From assembly GCA_904063045.1 (NCBI GenBank), contig CAJFCJ010000024.1, positions 372,001-436,000 on the forward strand: a stretch of 64,000 nt of DNA, read 5' to 3'. Source of the stretch: Dimorphilus gyrociliatus (Eukaryota; Annelida; Polychaeta; Dinophilidae). A model generated the notes under the pieces. It saw only the letters and a program-made list of their open reading frames with translations, did no database searches and was not told the DNA's origin. Shown in pieces: positions 54,001 through 64,000 of this stretch; position 1 is the stretch's first letter, and every line of letters starts with the position of its first letter. A program made the position numbers and the translations under genes.

Positions 54001-57000
54001 ATCATCCGGAACAATCATAGTCTAGTCGGGTTTGTTCCGGTTAAAAAATTCGCTGTCTGTATATTTAAGTATATGTATACCGTTTATAAATGAAAAAGGG
54101 AAACGGCGTGGGAAAGATAGCGATTTTATGTTAACTAAGGCCTTTTTTGGCCTATAGAATAAGAAATTTCCAATGCTGTATAAACATTCCTGAGCGAATT
54201 ATTCGATTTCGCTAGAAAAATAGGAAATATTTCAATGATGAATTACCAGTTGACTTTTTAAAAAACATAAAATTCAAAGAAAAGCTTTAATACGTGAAAT
54301 CTATGGCTGTTAAAGATATAAACGAAATCGTCACTTGTAGAAGCCGGCGAGACGGCGTATTGATTTTTCCCTACATTTTCTTATAGACCTATATAGATCT
54401 AGACGGTTCAGTCTTAGCTTATAAAACCTATATACTTTTCTTTGGCTCAAGGTCATTACACTTTCGTCTAGATTTTTTTCTTTTTTGTCTGCAGGTTTTA
54501 ATATTAATTTCGATATCGCAAATTACCTTAGAGGCTAAATCAATTAAGCCTAACTAGCTTAATTTTAGCAAAAAATTTTCATGTAGCTAATATATAATTT
54601 AGTGTAAAAACTAATCAAACAGTTAAGTTTTTATAAAACCATTCATATGGACAAATTCTTTTATAGTTTGATTTTGTTATAACTCCTTATTCACTCAATT
54701 AATAATATTTCATTTTAATGAGATTGGGTTTTTATATTGTAAATTATCCGTATGTAAATAGAAATGCAAAAAAAAGAGAGGTTTGGAATGAGGTTTTTTC
54801 CTTTCTTCTTTTCTCTCACCTCCCCTGTATCGCTAACTCAATCGCCAACATATCTTTTTTCCCTATCCTTTCTAGTTTCCTACGAATAATCCACTGTCCA
54901 AAAAAATCTTTTTAAAAGAATAATTATGAATTTAGGCCACGATCTTGCTTTATATAAATCATATTATAGTTACATATGATAAAAGATTGTTTAACGAGAA
55001 ATGAAAAAGAAATTTATATGTAACCAGATGAATGTGCAATTATTTTCCGCATTATTCGACAATGATAAAAGTAGGTTGAATAGGTACAGTAATTATACAG
55101 GTAGTATACAGGCGACAAGACACTTTTTCATATATATATGCATATATATATATATAGTATTAAAAAACCAGACAGGAAAGAATTCCAGTGTTAAAAATAG
55201 AATGTAATATGGCGTTTAATTAATGAAGTTACATAAATTAGAGTTTCTTATAATTTTTATATACAGTATATATAGTATAAATATATATATATATATATAT
55301 TATAGTAAGAAAAATGCGTAGGCGATAAAGATGAAAATTCTTTTCTATTAAAAGCGTTTAAATGTTTACACTAGGCGTACACGTTTTAGCCACGTATATA
55401 GAAATTATCATTTATTAGTAAACGTATTTCTTGCTATTCGAATGTTAATTAGTAGTTCAGTTTATTCCAAATGAAAATTGTATATAGGAGTAATTATGTT
55501 TCAGAATTAATTCTGATCTTTTTTATGATATTTAAAGGAGAAGAATGAGTATTTTTTAAGGTTGAGTAGGTTTATTGTTAAAAACGATTTACCTTGAGCC
55601 CACTGAATACTTCTTGCGAAATAATCAAAAGTTAACGATTTGACGGCAGAAAACTAACCAATTATTTATTAACTTGTCATATTTCATGGATTCTGCTTAT
55701 ATATATTGCAGCAAACTATTTAAATATTAGTTGATTTTGAGTAAATTGAAATATAGGAGTGTATTAAGAGAATAGCCTTTTTCTAGTAGGTTTATTGTGT
55801 TCTATATTTTCAACTAGCTTGTTAAATTGGTGATAAACTTAACATTTTTATCTTCGTTCTTAAATATTAAGCGGTAATGGCTGTAGAACTTTATGTTTTA
55901 TCTGTAATAAAAACTAATAAAACTAAAGGTGAACTGAGCCGGTCATCTACACTATAAAAACTGGGTGGAATAGGATATACTGTAGGACGTTTAGAATGAA
56001 TCTTTTGCCGTTGCTAGGTACTAAGTTCCTTTCTATTGGAATTTGTTTAAAGAGCACTCGTAAATTGTTTTTCTTGAGCCGTGAACCCGTCTAAATTCTG
56101 GTTATAATAGTGCTTTATAAAAAGTAGGAGAATGACCCGTAAAAAACCGGCTACTAAACTCTGCTCGGTTTGCGTGTAATTCCTCCTTATATTACAAAGG
56201 CCTTGAGTTGTATTTGTTAAACAATGACCATTGTACATTGCGAATAGGCGTCGCTGGGTGTCAAATTCCAATTTTTCCTAAGGTCTCTGCTCTGAGATTA
56301 TTCGTGCCGAACGCAGTCCCAACGTGGATGAAAACCCTTCAGTTTTCTCTACACAGCTGTCTTCTTTATCCTTTTTATTTCATCCACAATCGAACTGTAT
56401 TGAACAAAAGGCCGCACGCAAAGCATTCGTAGGCGTATGATCTCAAATCAATAATACAGACACTGCTATAAACGTTGGTTTCCCGTGCAGATCGGGCGGA
56501 CACGAGTGGGTGGGAAGGGCGAAAGCAAAAATAAAAGGTTCAGCTTGAATTTGCCAAGATACAATGAAAAGGATATGAAAAATTTAACAGGGCAGATTAG
56601 ATATATAATCAAACATGATTAACGTGTTTGATTAAAATTTATACTGAATATATAGATATATAATAGTGTATAGATATATAATAGCATATATATATAGATA
56701 ATGTTACTCTGTCCTTAAGGGAATTCTGAGTCTTTTTTTCTAATTTGACTGTTAAGTCTCTAGGATACTAGTTATAATAAAAAGAATAAATACGTGAAAT
56801 ACTAGGCCATACGGTGGAATGAAGCCAGGTTTTTTTATAGTCGTGTAAGTTTTCGATCAGCCACCTCATTCCCGAGGTCCCTAATTCGTGCTCGTTGTCT
56901 CCTCTAAAGGCACAAATTAAGGTCTCAGGGAAGAGGTGAACCGTCAGTTATGCTAGATTTTCATTGTGGTCTTTTTCTAATCCTCTTTTTTCATTCCGCC

Positions 57001-60000
57001 TTTGAAAAATAGAAGAGAAAGAGTAAAAGAAAAAAATGTGAAAGACATTGACACACTTAAAATGTAAATTAAGAAGTAGAGGTTCAAAAAAAGAGATAAT
57101 TTCATCCTTTCAAATGAAAAGCTAGAGCTCTCGAAAAAATTGTACTGGTATAAATCTCTCTGGTGCTCTTTCACTAAATATCTAACTATCTCTCTATGTC
57201 TATCGTTGGCTAGCATACTCATTCTTCATATTTTCTAACGATGAGATGAATATCAGCACCGGATTCCCGCATTTACGAACTTGAATTAATCACAATTGTC
57301 TTGCAAGTTCGGATCTACGGGTTACAGGTGCCGATTAAATGAATCTTGATTAAAAGAATTCCATAGCATTTCTTATATTAGACGTTAACAGCGAGATATT
57401 AAAGTATAAACAAAATAAAAATAGATAAAATATATAAAGCAGTACGGTAGAAAAGTGAATCTGTCTGTTTCGTTCTTTTTTTATGCTCTCTCTCTCTCTC
57501 TTGCTTAATCTAATCCATCAATTTTGTACTTATTAACAGCGCCCAAGCCAAAAGAAATTCGAACGTTCAAGATGATTCTTGCGATACTTGCACTACAGAA
57601 ACCGACTCAGTGGCATCAAATAGAAGAGGTTAGTAGAAATTTAAAAACAGATTTTTTGTCGGGTTTTTTTGTGAAAAAAATATTTTTTACCTTCAAATCT
57701 TTTACTTTTTATTACCTTAAAACATACCAAACTTATCGTTAATATTAGGATAAGTTTCGAAGATATTTCAACGATTTTTCATCTTCTCCATTTTTTTAAT
57801 TGTCTCGTTTTTCTATATCCTCGACCTCCTCGTCTCGTTTCTGAAACGAATGAATGCAACCGTCTGCTCTCTGCCTGGGAATCGCCGGCTTAATAGCGAG
57901 ATTCCCGGTGACGTCAGCCATGGTTGGCGCTCTCGTCGAGGTCAACGAATTCTTTTTATAGAGTTCCCTATAATATATAAGCAACGCCATCTAGAATGTG
58001 GTTATACTAGGTTTTTAAATACAATATTTGTAGAGAAAATGTAATAATTAGATAGTCCAAACGTTCATATTTTTCTATTAATTAACTATTCTAGTGTACA
58101 GCGGTTGCAAACCTTCAATTTTTTTAAAATAAGCCATTTTAAAAGAAATCAATTACTTTAAAAAAACAAAAAATATAAAGAACTTTAGCAATAATTACAC
58201 ATATTTTTCATTTATAAAAAAATCGATTGCGTGTTAAGAATGTCTGCTTGATTTCGTGCCAAAAAAATGTTGCCCACACACATAATTTTCACCGGCCTAT
58301 TAAGTTTAAACAAAACTTGTCTGACTATACAGACTACTTACCTTTCTCCTTATCGCTTACTCGTTTTATTGATTGACTGCAAGGCAAAAATGTTCTTGTC
58401 TGCAGTCTTTCTTATTAATGGATAGAAAGGATGCTTCTTTTATATTTTACTTTATAATTTAATCATAAAAGGTTCCCTTTTTATCAACATTTATAAAAAT
58501 TCTGTCGTTTGGTAATATTCCATGTGATATCCCAAGTGACCAATCAATTTGATAAATATATCATGTGCAGGACATTTTATTAAGTGACTAAATTATATTA
58601 TTAATTTTATATGTGCCTTCTACTTGAACTGAAGCTATACGCATTCAAATCAATAGAAATATGAAAAAGAATTTATATATATATATATATATATAAATTA
58701 ATATATACATTAAACTATAAATTCAGTTTCAGCGTATGCGCCTTTAAAAATTGTACTGTAGGAAATAATTACTGCCTTGTCTAAAATATTTTTATTATCT
58801 TATCGATTTATATATGTAAAAGAGATATATTTGTTCAAATGTCTTATACATATAGACATATATATAAATAAGTGTATTTCTTATGAATATCCAATACTAT
58901 TAAAAATATGTCATCTCATCATTGAATAGGTAATATAGTTATGAACAAAAATATATTAAATATATATTTATTTTATATGAAATTACCTGGTTCACCTGCA
59001 TGGAAAATAATAACTAATAATTAATGTTAGTTAGGCTTGTATGGCTTCTATTCTCCAAAAAAAAAAATATTATCTTGATAATTTTCTATTATATAATTTA
59101 GAAATATCCATACGGTATAGAATTCTAAAAGCTATATATTTAAATATGTATGTGTGGTTTTTCAAAAAAAAGTAGAACGAGATATCGAACACAGATGTAA
59201 AGTACAGTACTTTCAGGAAGAGAACATTTTTTTTAGCAAGCTGACGAACTGTGTGTAGAATAAAAGATTTTTTGGTTAGATTACAGCAAAACCTTGACTA
59301 CTGTAAAAAAAAAAAACGAATATATATATATATATATATATATAGATCTCTCGTTTCTGTTGTTAATTGATATATAGAGAGTCTACCTTTAGTTTTAATT
59401 AATTATTTGCTTTCTTTCTTTATTTTATAGAGATTTGAGAGAAAAAAGTAATTAGTATCTTGTTTAAAATTTAATACAAATTTCATAAAAAATATGAATA
59501 GCGAGAAAGGAATATCTTTCATATCATGTCACTTAATTATTTAAACTTGTATAATAAATTACACGTTTATAGATAATTAATGAATTTCTGAACTAGTTTC
59601 AGTTTAATCAAATATTGAATGAACATCGTGGTAAAAATAGTCTGTAGTGGCATCTGGTTGAGAAATTATTTATTCAACCACAAGCTGATGTATTTAATAG
59701 TTTATTTCTTTTTAGGAATGGCAACTTTTTTAAAAAGGCCTAATTAGGGAGGAAAAGAATAATAGATAGATAGAAAGACCTTTATAATCTATCCATCTTA
59801 AGCTTTTTTTTACCGTCTTACCCTCCCCTTCTCTTTCTCTCTAAGGAAGTTTTAGACATCGCGTGCGCCTATCTCCATTTTCAGAATGTCGCTGCGGGCT
59901 ATTTGTGCGTGTTGGAACGATTTTTGCTTGTTAACCGAGTCCTTTTTGTTGAGTGACACTGACACCGGCGCACCCTATTTAAAAAACAGAAATATTTGGT

Positions 60001-63000
60001 TCTACAAACCATTTAAACGACAGAGTTTGAGTGATAATGGTCAAAGTACAAGTACAGTTGAGAAGTAGGAAATATAACGCAGACTTGTGCATTTGCTTAG
60101 TTTTACAGAAAAAGGAAGAAGCTGAAATTATTTTTATTGGTCCCTAAGATTTCTTTTGTATACTGTGCTTTCAATTTCATTATATTTTTACTTATAAACC
60201 TTTTTAGTGTTGTGATACCTTATTGTAAATTTACTTTTATTTTATCCTTTTACCAATCTCCTATTATTAATTCCCCATATTATTTTCGTATTTTTTTTTC
60301 ATTTATTACAGATAGAGGAGGTCCCCCAAGAGTGGCTGCTCAGAGGCATCGGGACGGTCATCACATGCATGATGGTATGTATCACTACCGTAGAAAATTG
60401 ACGCAAGGGTGGAAAACGTGCTAATTTCCAACTACAATATCCGTTTTTCTCTCCTATTTCCTCCCCTCCCTTCCCCTCCACAATTTCTAATTTTTTTTTA
60501 CGCTATGGTGAAGATTTCACTGCGATAATTGTCGTAAATTTATTTTGGAGAGGATAGAAAAGATCCCTTAACTACACTAGAAAGGCTGTCGTGCGAATAT
60601 CTCGTTTATACGGTCTCTTAAGTAAAGTATTCCCTTTTACACAGGAATTTTTCACTAATTTCGCAATTAAATTCTTTGTAACGAAAAAAAAAGATCAAAA
60701 GCCTACAGATGAACTAAACTCTGTAATTACTATAGAGAAACAGGCACGTTAGAAATTTTATCTCTAACTATATACTACATACAAATCTTGTACTTTAGTA
60801 TCTATATTGCTTGTAGAAAGAATTTAAGCATAGTTTACATATGAATTTTTAAATGTTTTAAAAGACAGAAAATACTATATTTTCTATATAATTGGTAATT
60901 AGAGGAAAATTTTATTCTATACTATGGATTTTGTACTTATCAATTGACGCAGAAGCAGGCACATATGACAATTGTCCCAAAGTAAAGTAGCTGCATTACC
61001 TAAATAGAATTCTATACTTTATTATTTTTTATTGTTAATATATAAAATATATTCTTTTCATAATTAGAAATAATTGATACAGAAAAAAAGTGTATATTAC
61101 ATTGATCTTCTTATATGAAGTGTAAAAATACTGATAATCTTTTACTTGGAAGATATTTTAAATATTTACTTTATATGTTATGGGGCGAAATTTATTTATT
61201 TATTTATTATGTTTTTGGATAGAAAAGAACCTCGTCTGGTTGGTTGTAGGCTGTGTTTTTTTTTCTTTTTACCTACAAACTATTTAAGTGTGTAGCAGAC
61301 TAATTGATTATAAATAATATGTTATAAATACTTTGGAGAGCATTTAATCATTAGTTTTTACTTTATTTTGGGGTTGAAGAAAAGCTCTTATCAATTTTCT
61401 GTCCGATAAAGATTGATTAACAAAAATTTCAATTTGCTTAAATGAAGAAATATGAAAAGAAAGGGAATTCGTATAAAGATAGTCAGGCGGGAGACGTCTG
61501 GCGGCGATAAACCGAAACTCATTATTTCGCTAATAGGCCGCTCATTTGGATACAGTCCCAGAACGGGACAAACTGCTGTAAAACTCTCACAAAATGCAGT
61601 TCTTTAAGCGCTTTTTGTGTTCGAAGATTGAAGTTAAAAATAATTCAACTTTTACTTGCGTAAATTGTGGAGTGTTGATGGAAGGAATCGTTGAGAAAAA
61701 GAAGGGATTATGTAAAATATTCGACTTGTTTAAAAGGAAGGACAAAGTTTATAGTATGTTTTTATAAAGAAAAGGCAACTAGTTCCTATATATAATATTT
61801 CACCTTTTCATATTTACTATACCCTTTTAATATTCACGTGCAATAAAGAAAATTCATTAGGAGAAGAGTATAAAAGAATAGAAATAACCAAAAAGTATTT
61901 TGTGTGGTAGTTTAAAATGTCAAAGAGAATTAACGGATATATCACTTTTTGATTTGTTTCGTAATCGAAGAAAATGGAATCTCTTTTTTCTAGTTGCTAT
62001 TCAGTCTCTATATAAAAAATTGAGGAATACTTAGGAAATGCATCGCTGAGAAGCGGAAAGGATTATGTAGATTATTCGATTTGTTTAGGAGGAATGCTAT
62101 TACAGAAGGACGAATTGGGGTTTCTTTTTTTTTTACATTGATAATATTTTCGTGAGTTTATGCTTAGAAGCTAAAATTGGTTTGTTAGTACTCTTTTCTA
62201 AAGTTAAATAAGGAATATTTCAGATATTCAGATCGCTTCTCCACCAAGAAATGTGGGAATTAATCATTTAGATTAGTGATCATGACTTTGTCATTTACTT
62301 CCTTTTTCGACTTCCAAAATGTCGAATATATCCGATCAATTTGACTTTGATAGACGTGTTTATTTTTTAAAGGAAAAGATTGTGTAGAAGGTTTTTGTGG
62401 AAAGTTTCAGAATGGCTACAATTCTGATAGTCACAATTAATACTGTTTAAGAATCTCCGTATACCATTAATGTCAACTTAATTTATTAAAAAAATTCGTC
62501 CTTAGCAACGCTTCTAATTGTTGACTTGTTTTTTTTTAGTTATACGAATTAATGGACATAATAAGTTACCAAAACCTCATGGATTTGATGCTACCTCTAG
62601 TATATTGAGTTCAGACTTAGAAACGACGAGTTTTGTTGATTCAGAAGATGATGCCTACAGTCGGTTCTCTTCGGCCACTGATACAACGTGTTCAGCGTAC
62701 ATGCAACGATATCGCCAAAGGCGTCGACGGCGTCATCGACCGCCACCAATTAGTCGAGCCTCCTCCTTCTCGTCCATTACCGATTCAACTATGTCCCTTA
62801 ACATAATTACCGTCACTTTGAATATGGGTAAGTTTTTTTTTTTACAGCCAAGTTTATGTTGTTGTAAAGTGATCAAGATTGGGAGATGGCCAGTATTGAT
62901 CGGAAGCTTGGTGTCCGGGGGGTGTTTTTTAATTTCCTCTCTTAACGAAAATATCGATGAAAGCGTCAACCTTTCTTTTCCAATTTACTACAGATACCAT

Positions 63001-63689
63001 CAACTTCCTTGGAATAAGTATAGTTGGACAGAGTAATAAAACAGGAGATGGTGGTATATATGTTGGCTCAATTATGAAAGGAGGAGCCGTAGCTCAAGAT
63101 GGGCGAATTGAACCTGGTGATATGATATTGGAAGTCAACGGTGTCAGTTTTGAGAATATGAGTAACGACGATGCTGTTCGTACTCTTAGGGAATCCGTAC
63201 TCAAACCTGGACCTATAACGCTAGTCGTGGCTAAATGCTGGGATCCCAATCCAAAAGGTTACTTTACAGTACCCAGACAAGAACCTGTCCGGCCAATAGA
63301 TCCTGGTGCATGGATAGCACATACTACAAATGCTCTCCAGGGACGATATACTAGTACATCTTCCATGACATCGTCGAATCCCGATTCCGAACGGTCAATT
63401 CAGAATCTCACAGCAGATGCTGATATGACAACTGTAGTTAGAGCTATGGCCCAGCCTGATTCTGGTTTAGATATCAGAGATAGACAATGGCTAAAAATAA
63501 CAATACCTAACGCTTTTATCGGTTCAGACCTAGTCGATTGGCTGAATACGCATGTTGAGGGATTCGCAAGTAAGAAAGATGCTAGGAAATATGCTTGCAA
63601 CTTGCTTAAAGCAGGTTATATAAGGCATACAGTAAATAAATTAACGTTTTCGGAGCAGTGCTATTATGTATTTGGAGATATTTGTGGAG
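51051..63689 (+). CDS. dvl: Dishevelled (DIX-PDZ-DEP), 3' end beyond right edge
   Basis: Exons 51051-51214, 52507-52576, 52976-53088, 57540-57628, 60312-60374, 62540-62827 and 62994-63689, all phase-consistent, give 494 codons before the last visible donor (GGAG|GTTTGT). Dishevelled relays Frizzled signals to beta-catenin and planar polarity. The DIX domain opens [19 protein letters not shown] and runs through [12 protein letters not shown] to CFNGRVVSW. Next come SRPPSFH, an acidic/Ser linker with SSFVDSEDD, a basic cluster (RQRRRRRHR) and the conserved [16 protein letters not shown]. The PDZ has the [11 protein letters not shown] carboxylate loop and [13 protein letters not shown]. The DEP shows [19 protein letters not shown] and ends [13 protein letters not shown]. 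The small exons 4 and 5 were placed by phase; exon 4 must be read from its second base. Introns 3-5 are long (4.5, 2.7 and 2.2 kb). Confidence 0.97.
51215..52506 (+). other. Dishevelled intron 1
   Basis: 1.3 kb, strongly AT-rich. No exon, hairpin or repeat was recognised. Confidence 0.5.
56860..56940 (-). ncRNA. mir-125: mir-125 precursor hairpin
   Basis: On the minus strand a 22-nt arm starting at about 56931 begins UCCCUGAGACC, which contains the miR-125/lin-4 seed CCCUGAG, and continues with AAUUUGUG in place of the vertebrate AACUUGUG. The opposite arm (56862-56888) pairs along nearly its full length: outer stem CACCTC/GAGGTG, then TTCCC/GGGAA, then the TAATTCGTGC arm. The loop is of normal miRNA size. 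The hairpin lies antisense within dishevelled intron 3, 313 bp downstream of the mir-100 hairpin in their own direction. Confidence 0.9.
57254..57333 (-). ncRNA. mir-100: mir-100 precursor hairpin
   Basis: The minus-strand arm 57323-57302 matches miR-100 over at least its first 20 nt (AACCCGUAGAUCCGAACUUG), seed ACCCGUA. The other arm (57260-57280) pairs with it: GCACC/GGTGC at the base (57256-57260 with 57327-57331), CCCG/CGGG, and CGAACTT/AAGTTCG next to the loop. A GC-rich patch with a CRE at 57909-57916, upstream in the minus direction, is a candidate primary-transcript promoter. Confidence 0.95.
57629..60311 (+). other. Dishevelled intron 4
   Basis: 2.7 kb. A GC-rich island (about 57815-57950) contains TGACGTCA at 57909-57916 and a GGGAATC...GATTCCC inverted repeat (about 57878-57906). 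TA microsatellites lie at 58675-58695 and 59320-59344. A 60-codon open frame at 59886-60068 follows an AG and a GC-richer leader and could be an alternative first exon. Confidence 0.5.
59886..60068 (+). other. Candidate small ORF or alternative first exon in dishevelled intron 4
   Basis: An open frame of 60 codons starts [20 protein letters not shown] right after CCATTTTCAGA, in sequence clearly richer in GC than its surroundings. A donor-like A|GTACAG near 60050 would leave phase 1, which fits dishevelled exon 5. No family resemblance, so real coding is uncertain. Confidence 0.25.
61594..61767 (+). other. Candidate alternative first exon of dishevelled (57-codon ORF)
   Basis: The ATG at 61594 has an in-frame TAA just upstream and follows a GC-rich, promoter-like leader. 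The frame reads [17 protein letters not shown], then [10 protein letters not shown] and [20 protein letters not shown] donor A|GTATGT at 61753/61754 ends in phase 1, exactly the phase needed to join dishevelled exon 6 at 62540. The product would have 53 new residues followed by the linker, PDZ and DEP, without DIX. A diverged copy at 62017-62098 keeps GLC..FDLF with mostly synonymous or K/R, I/L changes. Confidence 0.4.
62017..62098 (+). repeat. Diverged tandem copy of 61662-61743
   Basis: The two 82-nt segments align without gaps, about 60 of 82 bases identical by eye. The copy reads [20 protein letters not shown] in the same frame, against [20 protein letters not shown] in the first. An in-frame TGA sits just before it, so it would need its own acceptor to be translated. 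Confidence 0.7.
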
Positions 63690-64000
63690 GTTTGTAAAAT
63701 TATTATTAGCATTCATTATTCATATATAAGGGATATAGGATATTAGATGGGCATCTTTTACTTGATTTCTGAACATTTTCTATTTATTGATATTTTTTTT
63801 GCCATTTAATTAATTGTTCTTTCGATTTCATCTTTACTAGAATGTGATGAAATCGTAAAGAAAGAGAAAGCACATATCTCATATATATATATTTATATAA
63901 GATATATTTCATTCATTCATTAAACATTAATATCTTTTATGATTTTAGTTTCCATATTTTATTCTACCCAATTTATATCTTAATATATAAACATAATATC
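63690..64000 (+). other. Start of dishevelled intron 7 (or 3' sequence) at right edge
   Basis: After the donor-like GTTTGT the sequence is AT-rich to the window end. No further exon is seen; the C-terminal part of Dishevelled must lie beyond. If the donor is not used, the frame stops at once after CGGL, which would remove the conserved tail. Confidence 0.55.

Larger units (their letters stand above)
53089..57539 (+). other. Dishevelled intron 3, host of antisense microRNAs
   Basis: 4.45 kb. It contains the mir-125 and mir-100 hairpins on the minus strand near its 3' end. GC-richer patches occur at about 53720-53830 (two TGGCGCC copies), 54340-54360 and 56480-56520. TA microsatellites lie near 55125-55160 and 55260-55300. 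Confidence 0.7.
60375..62539 (+). other. Dishevelled intron 5 with duplicated coding-like segments
   Basis: 2.2 kb. It holds a GC-rich leader (61490-61590), a 57-codon ORF (61594-61767) and a gapless diverged copy of part of it (62017-62098). Possible weak remains of a third copy lie near 62370-62400. The rest is AT-rich. Confidence 0.55.

Noticed and set aside
56977-57253. Possible let-7 between miR-125 and miR-100
   Set aside because: No GAGGUAG seed on the minus strand and no miRNA-like hairpin could be seen in the gap. The open frame at 56977-57222 here has no family resemblance.
57878-57910. GGGAATC...GATTCCC hairpin as a third microRNA
   Set aside because: The stem is only about 7-8 bp with a small loop, too short for a miRNA precursor, and no known seed is present.
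57850-58044. 64-codon frame in dishevelled intron 4
   Set aside because: It overlies the CRE-containing GC island. No splice phase or family supports it, so it is better explained as a promoter.
62350-62410. Third copy of the dishevelled intron-5 repeat
   Set aside because: Only about 20 nt (GGAAAAGATTGTGTAGA) resemble the other copies, and the frame is broken by TAA; chance cannot be excluded.

Overview
This 64-kb window is a gene-dense, AT-rich invertebrate nuclear locus. It holds 17 protein-coding genes, most with several small exons and GT-AG introns of about 50-300 bp. CpG-poor AT spacers and many (TA)n, (TC)n and (GA)n microsatellites separate them. The gene set (three-domain creatine kinase, alpha7-like acetylcholine receptor, opsin-like receptor, tandem farnesoic-acid-methyltransferase-type domains, miR-100 and miR-125) indicates a bilaterian. 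I infer a lophotrochozoan with a compact genome, possibly a small annelid, but no single marker proves that. All gene models below were built by hand from splice sites, reading phase and similarity to remembered families.

Layout, left to right: a three-domain N-myristoylatable (flagellar-type) creatine kinase (-, runs off the left edge); HUS1 checkpoint clamp subunit (+); a 3.7-kb gene-free AT-rich stretch; a short intronless-CDS Prickle-like PET-LIM-LIM-CaaX protein (+); SURF6 (-, convergent); RAP1 GTPase (+); an MFSD4/NAGLT1-like transporter (+); a caveolin-like membrane protein (-); p38 MAP kinase (+); UBE2N/Ubc13 (-); VGLL4/Tondu-domain cofactor (-); barrier-to-autointegration factor (-); a nicotinic acetylcholine receptor alpha-type subunit (-); a four-EF-hand protein (-); a secreted protein with six tandem PF12248-type domains (-); an opsin-like receptor without the retinal lysine (-); and Dishevelled (+, runs off the right edge), whose long third intron carries antisense miR-100 and miR-125 hairpins.

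The strongest unusual signals are: (1) p38 has two tandem, diverged copies of the exon encoding the kinase hinge, 19 nt apart, so splicing must choose one; (2) miR-100 and miR-125 lie 0.3 kb apart on the strand opposite dishevelled, and no let-7 is visible between or near them; (3) a late dishevelled intron contains a 57-codon ORF and a diverged copy of it whose differences are largely conservative at protein level, with a splice donor in the phase needed to join the PDZ-DEP half, suggesting a DIX-less isoform; (4) the Prickle-like protein has lost LIM3 but kept the prenylation tail; (5) the opsin-like receptor lacks K7.43, R3.50 and both usual counterions. Full palindromic CRE sites and NRF-1-type sites sit near several gene starts.

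The neighbours do not form an operon. Prickle-like and Dishevelled share planar polarity signalling, and p38 and UBE2N share stress/TRAF signalling, but nothing in the sequence shows that they are co-regulated.
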